From Actinomycetota bacterium (lineage in GTDB: Bacteria; Actinomycetota; CADDZG01; WHSQ01): a stretch of 40,730 nt of DNA. The stretch lies in NCBI GenBank assembly GCA_013697295.1, contig JACCXF010000305.1, forward strand, positions 1 through 40,730, written 5' to 3'. The translations under genes were made by a program, and so were the position numbers. Of the stretch, positions 1 through 9,129 are shown one piece after another; position 1 is the first letter of the stretch, and every line of letters begins with the position of its first letter. The notes beneath the pieces are model-generated. The model had not been told where the DNA came from. It ran no database searches and saw only the letters and a program-made list of their open reading frames with translations.

Positions 1-500
1 GGACCCGAGTGGCCGTTGGGGCCGCTCGGTAGCCGGCTCGCGCCGGTTATTGGAGCGTTGTCCTCAGGCCTCTCGGGTCCCCCAAATCAGAGTCCCAAGC
101 AACATTCCATCGCGGACTTCCGTCTGCTTTCACCCAGGCCTCCGCAAGCGGAGGTTCCAGGTGCCCGGTTGGCTCCGGAATCGATCTCGGGAACCCGAGG
201 CGATTCCTTCAACGCCGCCCGGCGCAGTATCCGGGTCTAGTGAGTCGATAACGACCGAAGTCGTTCGGCTCACCTTGAACGGTGACGCCCTAAGGGCCTC
301 CGCTCCCCCGGCTCCTCCATCGGCTCCTCTCGGAGCTTCCGGCGGAAGTCCCTGCCGGTCTGCTGCTTGGGACTTCGTCAACATAAGAGGCGCTCCAGGG
401 GGTGTCAACGGGTTGCGAAGAGAAAAGACGGGGAGCGCGAAAGTTTCTCTTTCGTCCCCAACCTGTCCACAGGTTGTGCCCGACCTTTCCACGGAAAGTG
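1..500. other. Hairpin-dense apparently non-coding region upstream of yjbQ
   Basis: No ORF here resembles a known protein; three overlapping frames are merely open. Many perfect short inverted repeats: 1-9/72-80, 33-46, 139-154, 177-207, 240-273, 287-297, 336-348, 438-454, 460-475, 485-498. Confidence 0.6.
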
Positions 501-562
501 CGCCCGGAGCTCCTTAACCGGTCACTTGCTCAACCGTTCAGAAGCGGGCAGAGTACGGCGCC

Positions 563-937
563 ATGAACACGCAGCGAGCCGAATTCACCGTCGAGGCGGG
601 CGCCGAGTTCGGCTTCGTCGACATCACGGACGAGATCCAGAACGTGATCGATGGGGCTAACCTCGCACAGGGCCAGGCCACCGTGTTCTCCCCCACCGCG
701 GGTTGTCCGCTCGTCATCAACGAGCGAGAATCCGGTTTGCTCGTCGACATCCGGAACGTGGTCGAGCGGCTCGTGGACTCATCCGGCGCCGATCCCAAGG
801 GCATGATCGGCTCGCCCTCGGTCGTGCTCCCCTTCGTAGATGGCAAACTGCGTCTTGGAACGTGGCAGCGGGTGTTGCTGCTGGAGCTCAAGGCCCCAGG
901 CCCCCGGCCGGTCGTCGTGCAGATCGTGGGTGAATAG
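563..937 (+). CDS. YjbQ family (UPF0047) protein
   Basis: 124-aa ORF with family-like TPxxGCPLVINERESGLLVDI...GSPSVVLPFVDGKLRLGTWQRVLLLELKAPGPRPVVVQI (C-terminal LGTWQ..LLxExxGPR pattern). Confidence 0.9.
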   Translation: MNTQRAEFTVEAGAEFGFVDITDEIQNVIDGANLAQGQATVFSPTAGCPLVINERESGLLVDIRNVVERLVDSSGADPKGMIGSPSVVLPFVDGKLRLGTWQRVLLLELKAPGPRPVVVQIVGE

Positions 938-939
938 GG

Positions 940-2376
940 ATGGCGAAGGACCGACTACCCAGTCAGAGCGAGGACTTCCCGGCGTGGTACGTCGAGGTCG
1001 TCAAACGCGCCGGCATGGCCGAGCACGGCATGGCCAAGGGCACGATGATCATCAAGCCCCACGGCTACGCGGTGTGGGAACACATCCAGCGCGCCCTCGA
1101 CGATCGCTTCAAGGCGACCGGGCACGAGAACGTCTACTTCCCCCTGCTGTTCCCCATGAGCCTTCTCGAGAAAGAGGCCGAACACGTCGAAGGCTTCGCT
1201 CCGGAGGTCGCCATCGTTACGCACGGCGGGGGCCAGGAGCTGGAGGAGCCGCTCGTCATTCGCCCTACCTCCGAGGCGGTCATCTGGAACACCTACAAGA
1301 ACTGGATCCAGAGCTACCGCGACCTGCCCCTTCTCTACAACCAGTGGTGCAACGTCCTGCGTTGGGAGATGCGCACGCGCCTGTTCCTCCGGACGAGCGA
1401 ATTCCTGTGGCAAGAGGGCCACACCGCGCACTCCACCTCTGAAGAAGCGCAAGAGGAGACGCTACGCATGCTCGAGGTCTACCGCGAGGTAGCGGAGGAC
1501 GAGCTCGCGGTTCCGGTGCTTCCGGGCCGTAAGTCACCCAAGGAGCGTTTCCCCGGCGCCGTCGACACGTACACGATCGAGGGACTCATGCGCGACAAGC
1601 GCGCTCTTCAATGCGGGACGTCGCATTTCCTCGGGCAGAACTTCGCCAAGGCCTACGACGTGCAGTTCTCCAACAAAGATGGCGAGCTCGAGTACGCGTG
1701 GGCCACCTCATGGGGGTTCTCGACGCGCATGATCGGAGGCGTGATCATGACGCACGGCGACGATCGGGGACTTCGGTTGCCTCCGGCTCTCGCGCCGGTC
1801 CAGGTCGTGATCGTCCCTATCTACAAGACCGACGAGGAGCGCGGTTCGGTCCTCGAGGTTGCCAACAAGGTCAAGGACGGACTCACCGGCGCCCTCATCC
1901 GCGTCAAGATCGACGACCGCGACCAGCATCGCCCCGGCTACAAGTTCAGCGAATGGGAGCTCAAGGGGGTGCCGGTGCGGCTCGAGGTCGGACCACGCGA
2001 CGTCGAAGCGGGCCAGGTCGTGATGGCCACGCGCACCGGCGGGGACAAACAGCAGCTTGCCGTGGGAGATGCGATCTCGGGGATGGCCGGTGTCTTGGAC
2101 CGCATCCAGACCGAGCTCTACCAGGACGCGAAGTCCTTCCGCGAGGACAACACCCACGAGGCGACCGACTTCGACACGCTACGAGAAGGTCTCGAGGCCG
2201 AGTCGGGCTTCTGGGCCGGGCCCTGGTGCGGTGACGAAGCCTGCGAGAAGAAAGTCACGGCCGAGACCAAGGCCACGATCCGGTTCCTCCCGATCGAACG
2301 AGAGGATCCGGGAGGAAGCTGCGTGGTCTGCGGTCGCTCGGGCACCGAACGAGCAACTTGGGCGAGGGCCTACTAG
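940..2376 (+). CDS. proS: Prolyl-tRNA synthetase, archaeal/eukaryote-like type
   Basis: 478 aa; class II motifs (VIRPTSEAVIWNTYKNWIQSYRDLPLLYNQWCNVLRWEMRTRLFLRTSEFLWQEGHTAH) and a C-terminal Cys-containing module (CGDEAC...CVVCGR). Confidence 0.95.
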   Translation: MAKDRLPSQSEDFPAWYVEVVKRAGMAEHGMAKGTMIIKPHGYAVWEHIQRALDDRFKATGHENVYFPLLFPMSLLEKEAEHVEGFAPEVAIVTHGGGQELEEPLVIRPTSEAVIWNTYKNWIQSYRDLPLLYNQWCNVLRWEMRTRLFLRTSEFLWQEGHTAHSTSEEAQEETLRMLEVYREVAEDELAVPVLPGRKSPKERFPGAVDTYTIEGLMRDKRALQCGTSHFLGQNFAKAYDVQFSNKDGELEYAWATSWGFSTRMIGGVIMTHGDDRGLRLPPALAPVQVVIVPIYKTDEERGSVLEVANKVKDGLTGALIRVKIDDRDQHRPGYKFSEWELKGVPVRLEVGPRDVEAGQVVMATRTGGDKQQLAVGDAISGMAGVLDRIQTELYQDAKSFREDNTHEATDFDTLREGLEAESGFWAGPWCGDEACEKKVTAETKATIRFLPIEREDPGGSCVVCGRSGTERATWARAY

Positions 2377-2418
2377 CTCTTCGGCGAACCTGTCGGGGGT
2401 GCCCCGTAACATCTCTTT

Positions 2419-2931
2419 ATGGAGGAACCGGAAGAGGTCACACGCGGCTACGAGGAGCTGGTAGCGGAGGATGGGAACGCTTCCGGGACCTCGTTCCTCT
2501 ACGACAGCGCCCTTAAGGGCCTCGAGGAACAGTGGGTGTGGATCGACGCGCTCGATACGAAGGCGGGCATCCTCCTCGGTGCCGGTGGTGTCGTCGCGGG
2601 GCTGTTCTTCACTCGAAGATCGATCCTGTGGTTCGCTCCCACCTGGCTCGGGGTGGCAGTGGCGGTCGTGCTACTCGTTTCACTCGCCCTCGCCCTGTTG
2701 TCCTTCGCCACACGTCGTTACGAGCGGGCTCCCGACCTGGAGGCTCTTGTCGGTTCAGATGAGCGAACCGAAGCGGCATTGAAGGCCGAGGAGCTCCCCC
2801 ACCTCCTGCTTGCCCTCTCGATCAACGAACCCAAGATCGCGCTGAAGGCCAGCCTCCTCTTCTACAGCGGTCTCACCCTGCTGGTGAGCGTCGCCTTGTT
2901 TGGGGCATACTTTGTCTATGAACTCCTCTAG
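2419..2931 (+). CDS. Small multi-TM membrane protein with LDTKAGILLGAGG motif; possible PycTM/DUF5706-like
   Basis: 170 aa; three to four hydrophobic segments preceded by WVWIDALDTKAGILLG. Confidence 0.7.
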   Translation: MEEPEEVTRGYEELVAEDGNASGTSFLYDSALKGLEEQWVWIDALDTKAGILLGAGGVVAGLFFTRRSILWFAPTWLGVAVAVVLLVSLALALLSFATRRYERAPDLEALVGSDERTEAALKAEELPHLLLALSINEPKIALKASLLFYSGLTLLVSVALFGAYFVYELL

Positions 2932-3103
2932 CGCAGCCGCCAAGATCCAGCCGACGAGGGCCCGCTCTCGTCATGCCAGGCATGGCTCCCCCGGCTCGAG
3001 CCCGACGCAGAGCCTCGGCAGGTGGATCGACAACCTGCTCGGCGACAAGAGATACCGCGAGCGGGCCGAAAAACGCGTCGAGGATCTACTCAAGCACCAC
3101 TGA
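2918..3103 (+). CDS. Small basic hypothetical protein (about 61 aa)
   Basis: ATG at 2918 overlaps the preceding stop; C-terminus GRWIDNLLGDKRYRERAEKRVEDLLKHH looks like a plausible amphipathic helix. Confidence 0.4.
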   Translation: MNSSSAAAKIQPTRARSRHARHGSPGSSPTQSLGRWIDNLLGDKRYRERAEKRVEDLLKHH

Positions 3104-3108
3104 GGTGC

Positions 3109-3125
3109 CGAAGGTGTCCCCTTCG
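3109..3125 (+). terminator. Hairpin CGAAGG-TGTCC-CCTTCG after the small ORF
   Basis: Perfect 6-bp stem with 5-nt loop just after the stop at 3103; no U-tract. Confidence 0.3.
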
Positions 3126-3177
3126 AGGTCACCGCAATCGGTCTCCCTCCTCCCCGTCACACAGTCAGGACCAGCTC

Positions 3178-3516
3178 ATGACACCCGCTGCTGAAGACAT
3201 CGCAACGAGCCTCGAAGACAAGCGCGTCAAGCTGGAGGCCGAGCTGGCGCTGATGTCCGCGCCTCCCGAGTCCGCCGGCGGGATCTCGTTCGGGAAGCGC
3301 GTTGGTGAGGGCACCAGCATGGCTATCGAGCGCATCGAGCAGGTCGCGCTCCACGATGACATGCAGGTGCTACTGAAGGACGTCGAGCGGGCCCTGGCCA
3401 AACTGGATGAGGGGACCTACGGGGAGTGCGACGTCTGTGGCGCCGAGATCCCACCGGAGCGCCTCGAGATCCTTCCGTGGGCGGTCCTCTGCGTCCGCGA
3501 CGCCGCCAAGAAGTAA
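3178..3516 (+). CDS. TraR/DksA-type C4 zinc-finger protein
   Basis: ALAKLDEGTYGECDVCGAEIPPERLEILPWAVLCVRDAAKK: GTYGxCxxCGxxIxxxRLExxPxAxxCxxC-like module, with the last Cys degenerate. Confidence 0.85.
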   Translation: MTPAAEDIATSLEDKRVKLEAELALMSAPPESAGGISFGKRVGEGTSMAIERIEQVALHDDMQVLLKDVERALAKLDEGTYGECDVCGAEIPPERLEILPWAVLCVRDAAKK

Positions 3517-3520
3517 GCGG

Positions 3521-4063
3521 TCACTCCTCGCCCGAGCTGAAGCGCATGATCAGCGCCGGGACCGCGGGTGTGTCGGACGGATTGGTCACGCCCATATGGA
3601 GGCGATAGTGCTCGACGCCGTCGACCTCTCTGTCTCGGACGAACCCGTGGCGCTCGTAGAACCGTACGGCTCCGTCGTTAGCGGCCATGACCATGAGGAT
3701 GTACGAGGTTCCCGGGACGAGGCGCTCGTGGAGTTCCCGGAGGAGCAGGCTCCCGATCCCTTCGCCGAACTGTCCCGGCGCGACGTAGATGCGGTGCAGC
3801 TCCGGTTCCGGTCCGACCGAGTCGTAGTGGAGGTAACCCACCACTACCCCATCTCGTTCGGCTACGAGGAAGTGGGCGTCGTCGGCTCCCGCTTGATCGA
3901 TGAGACGTTCGATCGCGGCAACGGAGTAGGTCTGTTCGACGGCCGTCGCGATCACGGCATCGGGGATGAAGCCCTTGTACGCGAGCGGGAAGGCTACCTG
4001 GCCGAGCGCGGCGATCGCCGACGCGTCGGTTCGCTTTGCATCCCGGATCAGAATGTCAGTCAT
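3521..4063 (-). CDS. GNAT family N-acetyltransferase
   Basis: LHRIYVAPGQFGEGIGSLLLRELHERL...NDGAVRFYERHGFV, typical GNAT acetyl-CoA-binding and C-terminal motifs. Confidence 0.9.
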   Translation of the reverse strand: MTDILIRDAKRTDASAIAALGQVAFPLAYKGFIPDAVIATAVEQTYSVAAIERLIDQAGADDAHFLVAERDGVVVGYLHYDSVGPEPELHRIYVAPGQFGEGIGSLLLRELHERLVPGTSYILMVMAANDGAVRFYERHGFVRDREVDGVEHYRLHMGVTNPSDTPAVPALIMRFSSGEE

Positions 4064-4108
4064 TCCAAATGGCGTCGGTGTGGAGCGCGGGCCGGGGGGG
4101 CAGACCGC

Positions 4109-4825
4109 TCAGCTCAGGCCGAGGACCTCTAGAAGCTGCTGATGCCGGTCGATGACGACCTCGGCCTCGTGCGCGTCGGTGGCGTCGTTATGCACGCCCT
4201 TGAACCTGACGCCGTGCATGCCGATGTCCCGGGCCCCTGCGATATCCGTTCGCTTCAGGTCTCCGATGTGCACTGCTTCCGGCGGGCGGGCGCCGAGCCC
4301 TGCAAGCGCCTTGGCGAAGATCTCGGCGCCGGGCTTGGGGACGCCGACCTCGTCCGAGAAGCACTGAACCTCTAGCTCGGACAGCAGATCGCATTCGTCG
4401 AGCAGCTCGCGCACCACGCGCGCGGGAGTGAAACCGGTGTCGCACACGAGCCCGATGCGGATGCTGTTCTTCTTCAGAACCTGGATGGTCTCGAGGGATC
4501 CCTCGACGCGTTCGACGCCGTTCGTCAGGCTGGCTTCCTCGAACTCTCGAGTAAGAGTGGCGATGGACTCGTCGTCGTCGATCCCGTGCTTCTCGAGGCA
4601 GTAGGCGGCCATGCGCCCCGGTCCGAACGTCTCGACCTGCTTCCACGCCTCGTCGTGATGACCCCACGCCTCGTCGATCAGGACGCGGGCCTCGTCGTCG
4701 GACAGGTCCAGGAAACGACGAAGGGCGCCGGTGCGGATCTCCATGGCGCCCTCCCAGTCACGGTCCTTCAGCAAGGTTCCCCAGCAGTCGTAAGTGACTG
4801 CTCGGATCCCATCCACTCTTCTCAT
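4109..4825 (-). CDS. HAD superfamily hydrolase
   Basis: From [19 protein letters not shown] (motif I variant YDCWGT) to [18 protein letters not shown]...[19 protein letters not shown]. Overlaps the kal start by 4 bp. Confidence 0.85.
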   Translation of the reverse strand: MRRVDGIRAVTYDCWGTLLKDRDWEGAMEIRTGALRRFLDLSDDEARVLIDEAWGHHDEAWKQVETFGPGRMAAYCLEKHGIDDDESIATLTREFEEASLTNGVERVEGSLETIQVLKKNSIRIGLVCDTGFTPARVVRELLDECDLLSELEVQCFSDEVGVPKPGAEIFAKALAGLGARPPEAVHIGDLKRTDIAGARDIGMHGVRFKGVHNDATDAHEAEVVIDRHQQLLEVLGLS

Positions 4826-5235
4826 GAACCACTCCCTTCCCCAACCTTGCGCTGACGATCCTGTTTGACTACGCATGTGCCCGTCGCTCGAGCCACCAGC
4901 TCCGGCTCGTCGAGGAGGTCCGCCGCCGAGTCCGAGACGTCTGGTCTGGGTCGAGCGTACCGGAGAACCCGGAACTCCATCCGCCTCGAGGAGCTTCCCT
5001 TCTTCGCGACCTCGCCTTCGACCTGGATGAAATCGCCAGCGTAGAGGGGGGCGAGGAAGTCGACCGAGCTGTAGCCGGCAAACAGGCCCTCGTCGCCGTC
5101 GGACCGGATGCAGAGCTCCGTCGCCACATCGCCGAACAGCTCCATGAGGCGCCCTCCGGCCACCAGGTTGCCTCCGTAGTGGGCATCGGCCTGCGAGAGC
5201 CTGAGGCGGTGGCTTGCCCGGATGGGGTCGCTCAC
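4822..5235 (-). CDS. kal: 3-aminobutyryl-CoA ammonia lyase-like hotdog protein
   Basis: 137-aa hotdog protein ([41 protein letters not shown]...[23 protein letters not shown]) directly downstream of kamE. Confidence 0.8.
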   Translation of the reverse strand: MSDPIRASHRLRLSQADAHYGGNLVAGGRLMELFGDVATELCIRSDGDEGLFAGYSSVDFLAPLYAGDFIQVEGEVAKKGSSSRRMEFRVLRYARPRPDVSDSAADLLDEPELVARATGTCVVKQDRQRKVGEGSGS

Positions 5236-5996
5236 GAGGCGGGGGCCGCTTCCGGCTCATGCGCCTTGGCCCGTTCTGTCACGGCCCACGTCAGGTAGGA
5301 GGCGACATCGGAGGGTTTCGTGGCTCGGCCGAAGATGCGGTCGTAGCCGAGCTCCGCGGCCTGCTCCGCGGAGAACCGGGGGCCTCCGCCGATCAGCACG
5401 ACCCGGTCCCTCAGCCCCGCCGCTTCCAGAGCGTCCCGCACCTGCTCGAGGTGGACGATGTGGGCGTCGCGTTGTGTAACGACCTGGGAGATGAGCACCG
5501 CGTCCGCTTGCTCGTCGCGCACGACGGTGACGACCTCTTCCGGCGTTACCTGCGACCCGAGGTTGAGCACCCGCATCTCGCCGAAGTACTCGAGACCCTT
5601 GTCGCCGGCGTAGCCCTTCATCGACAGGATCGCGTCGAGCCCTACGGTGTGAGCGTCGGTACCGGTGCACGCCCCCACGACCACCAGTTGTCGCTTGAGG
5701 GTCTCGCGGATCATGCGGTTGATCTCTTGTGAGGTGAGCTCCGGGAAGTCCCGCTCGTCGATCTCGATGTCGTCGGGGTCGACGGTGTGGATCGAGGCGC
5801 CGTAGACGACGAAGAAGGTGAAGTCCGGGCCCATCGCCTTCATGTGCTGCACCTGGGCGCGCTGGAGTCCCATCGACTCGGCGAACTTCAACGCCGACTG
5901 GCGAGCGCGTTCCGGCTCTCCGATCGGGAGCGTGAACGACACCTGGACGAGGCCGTCGTCCGTCGAATCCCCGTAGGGCTTGATCGCGGGCATCAC
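5232..5996 (-). CDS. kamE: Lysine 5,6-aminomutase beta subunit, B12-binding
   Basis: Cobalamin-binding motif DAHTVG in [31 protein letters not shown]; adjacent kamD. Confidence 0.92.
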   Translation of the reverse strand: MMPAIKPYGDSTDDGLVQVSFTLPIGEPERARQSALKFAESMGLQRAQVQHMKAMGPDFTFFVVYGASIHTVDPDDIEIDERDFPELTSQEINRMIRETLKRQLVVVGACTGTDAHTVGLDAILSMKGYAGDKGLEYFGEMRVLNLGSQVTPEEVVTVVRDEQADAVLISQVVTQRDAHIVHLEQVRDALEAAGLRDRVVLIGGGPRFSAEQAAELGYDRIFGRATKPSDVASYLTWAVTERAKAHEPEAAPAS

Positions 5997-7591
5997 TTCA
6001 CCCCGACCCGCGTCTTGAGCTCGTCCTCGATCGGGTTCACATAGCCGCCGGCCCTTTCGATCACGCCATCGAGGCCCTTGCCTCCCTCGGGGGTACGAAC
6101 GGTGTCGGCGAACATCCCTGCTTCGATCGCGGCGAACATCCCGATGTCGGCCACCTTGTGGAGCATCTGGCGGGTCTCCTCGAGCACCTGATTGGCGCGT
6201 CGCTCCACGAGCCCTCCGGCCTCGAAGCGAAGCTCGCCCGCAAGTGCCGTCGCCCCGCCGAAGACGTAGCCGGCGTTCTCGAGGGCGAGGTCACGGTCGG
6301 ACAGGAACGGCGTGTGGATCCCCTCGGTCAGCATTCCGAGCAGGATGATGTCCTGTCCCGTTAGTGCCCCGACGAGGTTGAACATCCCGTCGTACAGGAA
6401 CCCCTGAAAGATGTTGCCGGTCATGTGCTTGGTTGGAGGCATGTACTTGAGTGGCGCATCGGGGAAGCATTCGCGCACGAGCTGGGCGTGAGCGATCTCG
6501 AGCATGATCTGGTCCGGCACGCTCGGATCGATCTCGAAGGCGTGCCCGAGCCCCATCTGCTCCGCCCTGAGTCCAGCGCTGAGGGCCAGGCGCTCGTTGA
6601 GGAATTGGGACGCGAGCACCGTGTGAGCCGAATCGACCGCGTTCGCCGTCGTGAGGTAGTTGTCCTCGCCGGTGTTGATGATGATCCCGGCGAGCGAATG
6701 CACCATGCGTGAGAAGTTCTGGTCCACGAACGTTCGCTGCATGTTGATGTCTCGGAAGATGATTCCGTACATGCAATCGTTGAGCATCATGTCGAGTCGC
6801 TCCATCGCCGCCATCGCGGCGATCTCGGGCATGCAGAGGCCGCTCGCGTAGTTCGTCAAACGGATGTAGCGGCCGAGCTCTTCGCCGACCTCGTCGAGGG
6901 CGGCCCGCATGAGGCGGAAGTTCTCCTGCGTGGCATAGGTGCCGGCGAACCCGTCGGTGGTCGCCCCGTATGGGACATAGTCGAGCAGCGACTGTCCTGT
7001 CGAGCGGATCACGGCGATGATGTCGCATCCGTTGCGAGCGGCTGCCACCGCCTGCGGGATGTCTTCGTGGATGTTGCCGGTGGCGACGATCAGGTAGAGC
7101 CACGGTTTGGGAGCGTCCCCCACCCGCTCGATCACCTCGGCCCGCTGGGTGGCGGCCGACGCGATCAGATCGACCGCGATCCCAGCCTCTTTGCGGGCGC
7201 GTTCGGTGGCCAGGTCGAGATCCAGCCCCTCCGGCCACTCGGGTCGGCACTCGCCCGAGGAGACCGCCCTTGCTGCCGACGGGATGTCGCCGCATCCAGA
7301 CTCGACCGCGTGGAAGAACGGGATCAGGACGCCACATTCGAGACCGACCGCGCTGCGCACCTCGTCGACCACGCGGTTCGGGATCGGTACGGCCTCGGTT
7401 CCTTCGCCTTCGACGCCGTCGACCCCGACCAGTCGCAGGCACGCACGCTCCAGAGACACCGTCGTTCGGGACCGCGCCAGCTCGTCGACCGGAGCGGAGA
7501 TGTCCGCCGCCAGGGCCCGGCACTCCGCGATCGCGTCCACGTCGACCTGGAGCCGCCCGATCGGGCGAGAGAACTGCCTCTCGGTCCTCAC
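5993..7591 (-). CDS. kamD: Lysine 5,6-aminomutase alpha subunit
   Basis: Long ORF with CDIIAVIRSTGQSLLDYVPYGATTDGFAGTYATQENFRLMRAALDEV...MPPTKHMTGNIFQGFLYDGMFN. GTG start at 7591 gives a 4-bp overlap with the upstream gene. Confidence 0.92.
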   Translation of the reverse strand: MRTERQFSRPIGRLQVDVDAIAECRALAADISAPVDELARSRTTVSLERACLRLVGVDGVEGEGTEAVPIPNRVVDEVRSAVGLECGVLIPFFHAVESGCGDIPSAARAVSSGECRPEWPEGLDLDLATERARKEAGIAVDLIASAATQRAEVIERVGDAPKPWLYLIVATGNIHEDIPQAVAAARNGCDIIAVIRSTGQSLLDYVPYGATTDGFAGTYATQENFRLMRAALDEVGEELGRYIRLTNYASGLCMPEIAAMAAMERLDMMLNDCMYGIIFRDINMQRTFVDQNFSRMVHSLAGIIINTGEDNYLTTANAVDSAHTVLASQFLNERLALSAGLRAEQMGLGHAFEIDPSVPDQIMLEIAHAQLVRECFPDAPLKYMPPTKHMTGNIFQGFLYDGMFNLVGALTGQDIILLGMLTEGIHTPFLSDRDLALENAGYVFGGATALAGELRFEAGGLVERRANQVLEETRQMLHKVADIGMFAAIEAGMFADTVRTPEGGKGLDGVIERAGGYVNPIEDELKTRVGVK

Positions 7592-9129
7592 GAGGTGGCC
7601 GCCTCCTCGAGCGGCCATACCCTGTGGCCGTCGACCCAGGTTCCGAGCACCTCGGTCTTGGTCAGCTCGTCGGGATCGGTCGTCACGGGGTCGCGGTCCA
7701 GCCACACCAGGTCGGCTGCGGAGCCGGCTTCGAGCGTCCCGCGATTCGGGTCCTGCATCGACAATCCATGCGCCCCACAAGTGTGAAGGAAAAGAGCCTC
7801 TTGTCCAGTGAGGCACTCGGCGCCGACGTGGTGGGAGCGCAGTGACCGCATCTGGAGGAACGGATCGAGCGGCGTCACGGTCGAGTCCGATCCCGCGCCG
7901 ACGTGCAACCCGGCGTCGAGCCAGGAGCGGCAGCGGTTCATCGCACGGGCCCGGTCCCATCCGATCCGCTCGGCGTAGAGGCCGTTCTCGCCTCCCCAGA
8001 ACGCGTCGAAGGCCGGCTGGCCACTGATGCGGAGACCGAGGCGGGCCGAACGTGAGATGTGGTCGTCACCCGAGCACTCGAAATGCTCGAGCCGATGGCC
8101 GAGCGACCTGACGGCGCCAGGGCCTGCCCGCTCGGCCACCTTCTCCCACGCCGTCACGGCTTGTTCGATCGCGGCGTCGCCGATCGCGTGCACGCCCACC
8201 TGCATGCCTGCGGTCTGCGCCTCGAGGAAGAAGTCGTAGACCTCGTCGTCGGTCCTGTAGCTGACCCCGTTGGGCGGCGAGCCGGGAGGAGGCGACGATG
8301 TGAACGGCTCCTTCATCCACGCCGTGTGCGAGCCGAACGATCCATCGAGGAACCAGTCGCCGCCGATGCACGGGTAGCCGAGTGACTTGACCCGGTCGAC
8401 CTCGGTCGTGGCGAGGTACGGGCGGATGGTGAGGGCCACGGGGTCGATCGCCTCGGTGAAGACGTCGAACGAGTTCCACCCCCGCCACTCGACCACGAAC
8501 ATCTCGTGTACCGACGTGACGCCCTTGCTGTAGGCAAGCCTCACCGCGGCCCTGATGGCGTCGATCTGCTCCGCGCGAGGGAGGTTGTTCTCGAACCAGT
8601 TGTAGGCGCCGCGCGCGGCCTTCTCGCGCAGGTAGCCGGTCGGCTGTCCGCTCTCGTCGAGGTCGACGCCCTCCGGGTCGCTCAGGTCTAGCTGACTGAG
8701 GAGCGCGCTCGACACGATGCACGAGTGCATGTCGGCCCTGGTGAGCATGGCGGGTCGCTCGCCCACGGCGGAGTCGAGATCGTGGCGCGACATCGAACGG
8801 TCGAGGGGGTCCTCGAAGTTGCCGCCGAACAACACCGCTCCCCCGCCCTTGCCTTGCACTCGAAAGGCATCGAGGATCTCGTCGACCTCGCGTACCCCTC
8901 GGAAGTCCATGCCGCTCGCGTAGATACCGGTGGCGGGAAGGTGAGCGTGGGCATCGCAGAAACCCGGAACGAGCGCCGCTCCCTGCAGGTCCACGACGCG
9001 ATCGGCCTCCGGGGCATCGGAGGCGCGCCCGGTGCCCGAGACCTGCTCGCCATCGATCAGCACCCAATCGGGATCGGCCGGTTCGACATTGGTGCGGATG
9101 GTTCCGTTATGGAGCAACGTCGTGGTCAT
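7588..9129 (-). CDS. YtcJ-like metal-dependent amidohydrolase
   Basis: MTTTLLHNGTIRT...LVPGFCDAHAHLP...VGVHAIGDAAI...GAGSDSTVTPLDPF..., amidohydrolase-3-like metal motifs. Confidence 0.9.
   Translation of the reverse strand: MTTTLLHNGTIRTNVEPADPDWVLIDGEQVSGTGRASDAPEADRVVDLQGAALVPGFCDAHAHLPATGIYASGMDFRGVREVDEILDAFRVQGKGGGAVLFGGNFEDPLDRSMSRHDLDSAVGERPAMLTRADMHSCIVSSALLSQLDLSDPEGVDLDESGQPTGYLREKAARGAYNWFENNLPRAEQIDAIRAAVRLAYSKGVTSVHEMFVVEWRGWNSFDVFTEAIDPVALTIRPYLATTEVDRVKSLGYPCIGGDWFLDGSFGSHTAWMKEPFTSSPPPGSPPNGVSYRTDDEVYDFFLEAQTAGMQVGVHAIGDAAIEQAVTAWEKVAERAGPGAVRSLGHRLEHFECSGDDHISRSARLGLRISGQPAFDAFWGGENGLYAERIGWDRARAMNRCRSWLDAGLHVGAGSDSTVTPLDPFLQMRSLRSHHVGAECLTGQEALFLHTCGAHGLSMQDPNRGTLEAGSAADLVWLDRDPVTTDPDELTKTEVLGTWVDGHRVWPLEEAATS

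Noticed and set aside
1-80. Cloverleaf-like fold enclosed by the 1-9/72-80 stem, considered as a tRNA
   Set aside because: No T-loop GGTTCRA consensus, 7-nt anticodon loop or normal D-loop; the closing stem is 9 bp. Kept only as part of the hairpin-rich region.
460-490. DnaA-box-like TGTCCACA and TTTCCACG, considered as an origin-like site
   Set aside because: The first is inside a simple palindrome and the second is a poor match. No dnaA/dnaN context and no AT-rich unwinding element.
3521-4063. GNAT considered as AblB (beta-lysine acetyltransferase, partner of KamA/AblA)
   Set aside because: It is a short RimI-like GNAT of 180 aa, whereas AblB proteins are larger as far as I recall. The kdd/kamDE/kal context supports catabolism rather than osmolyte synthesis.
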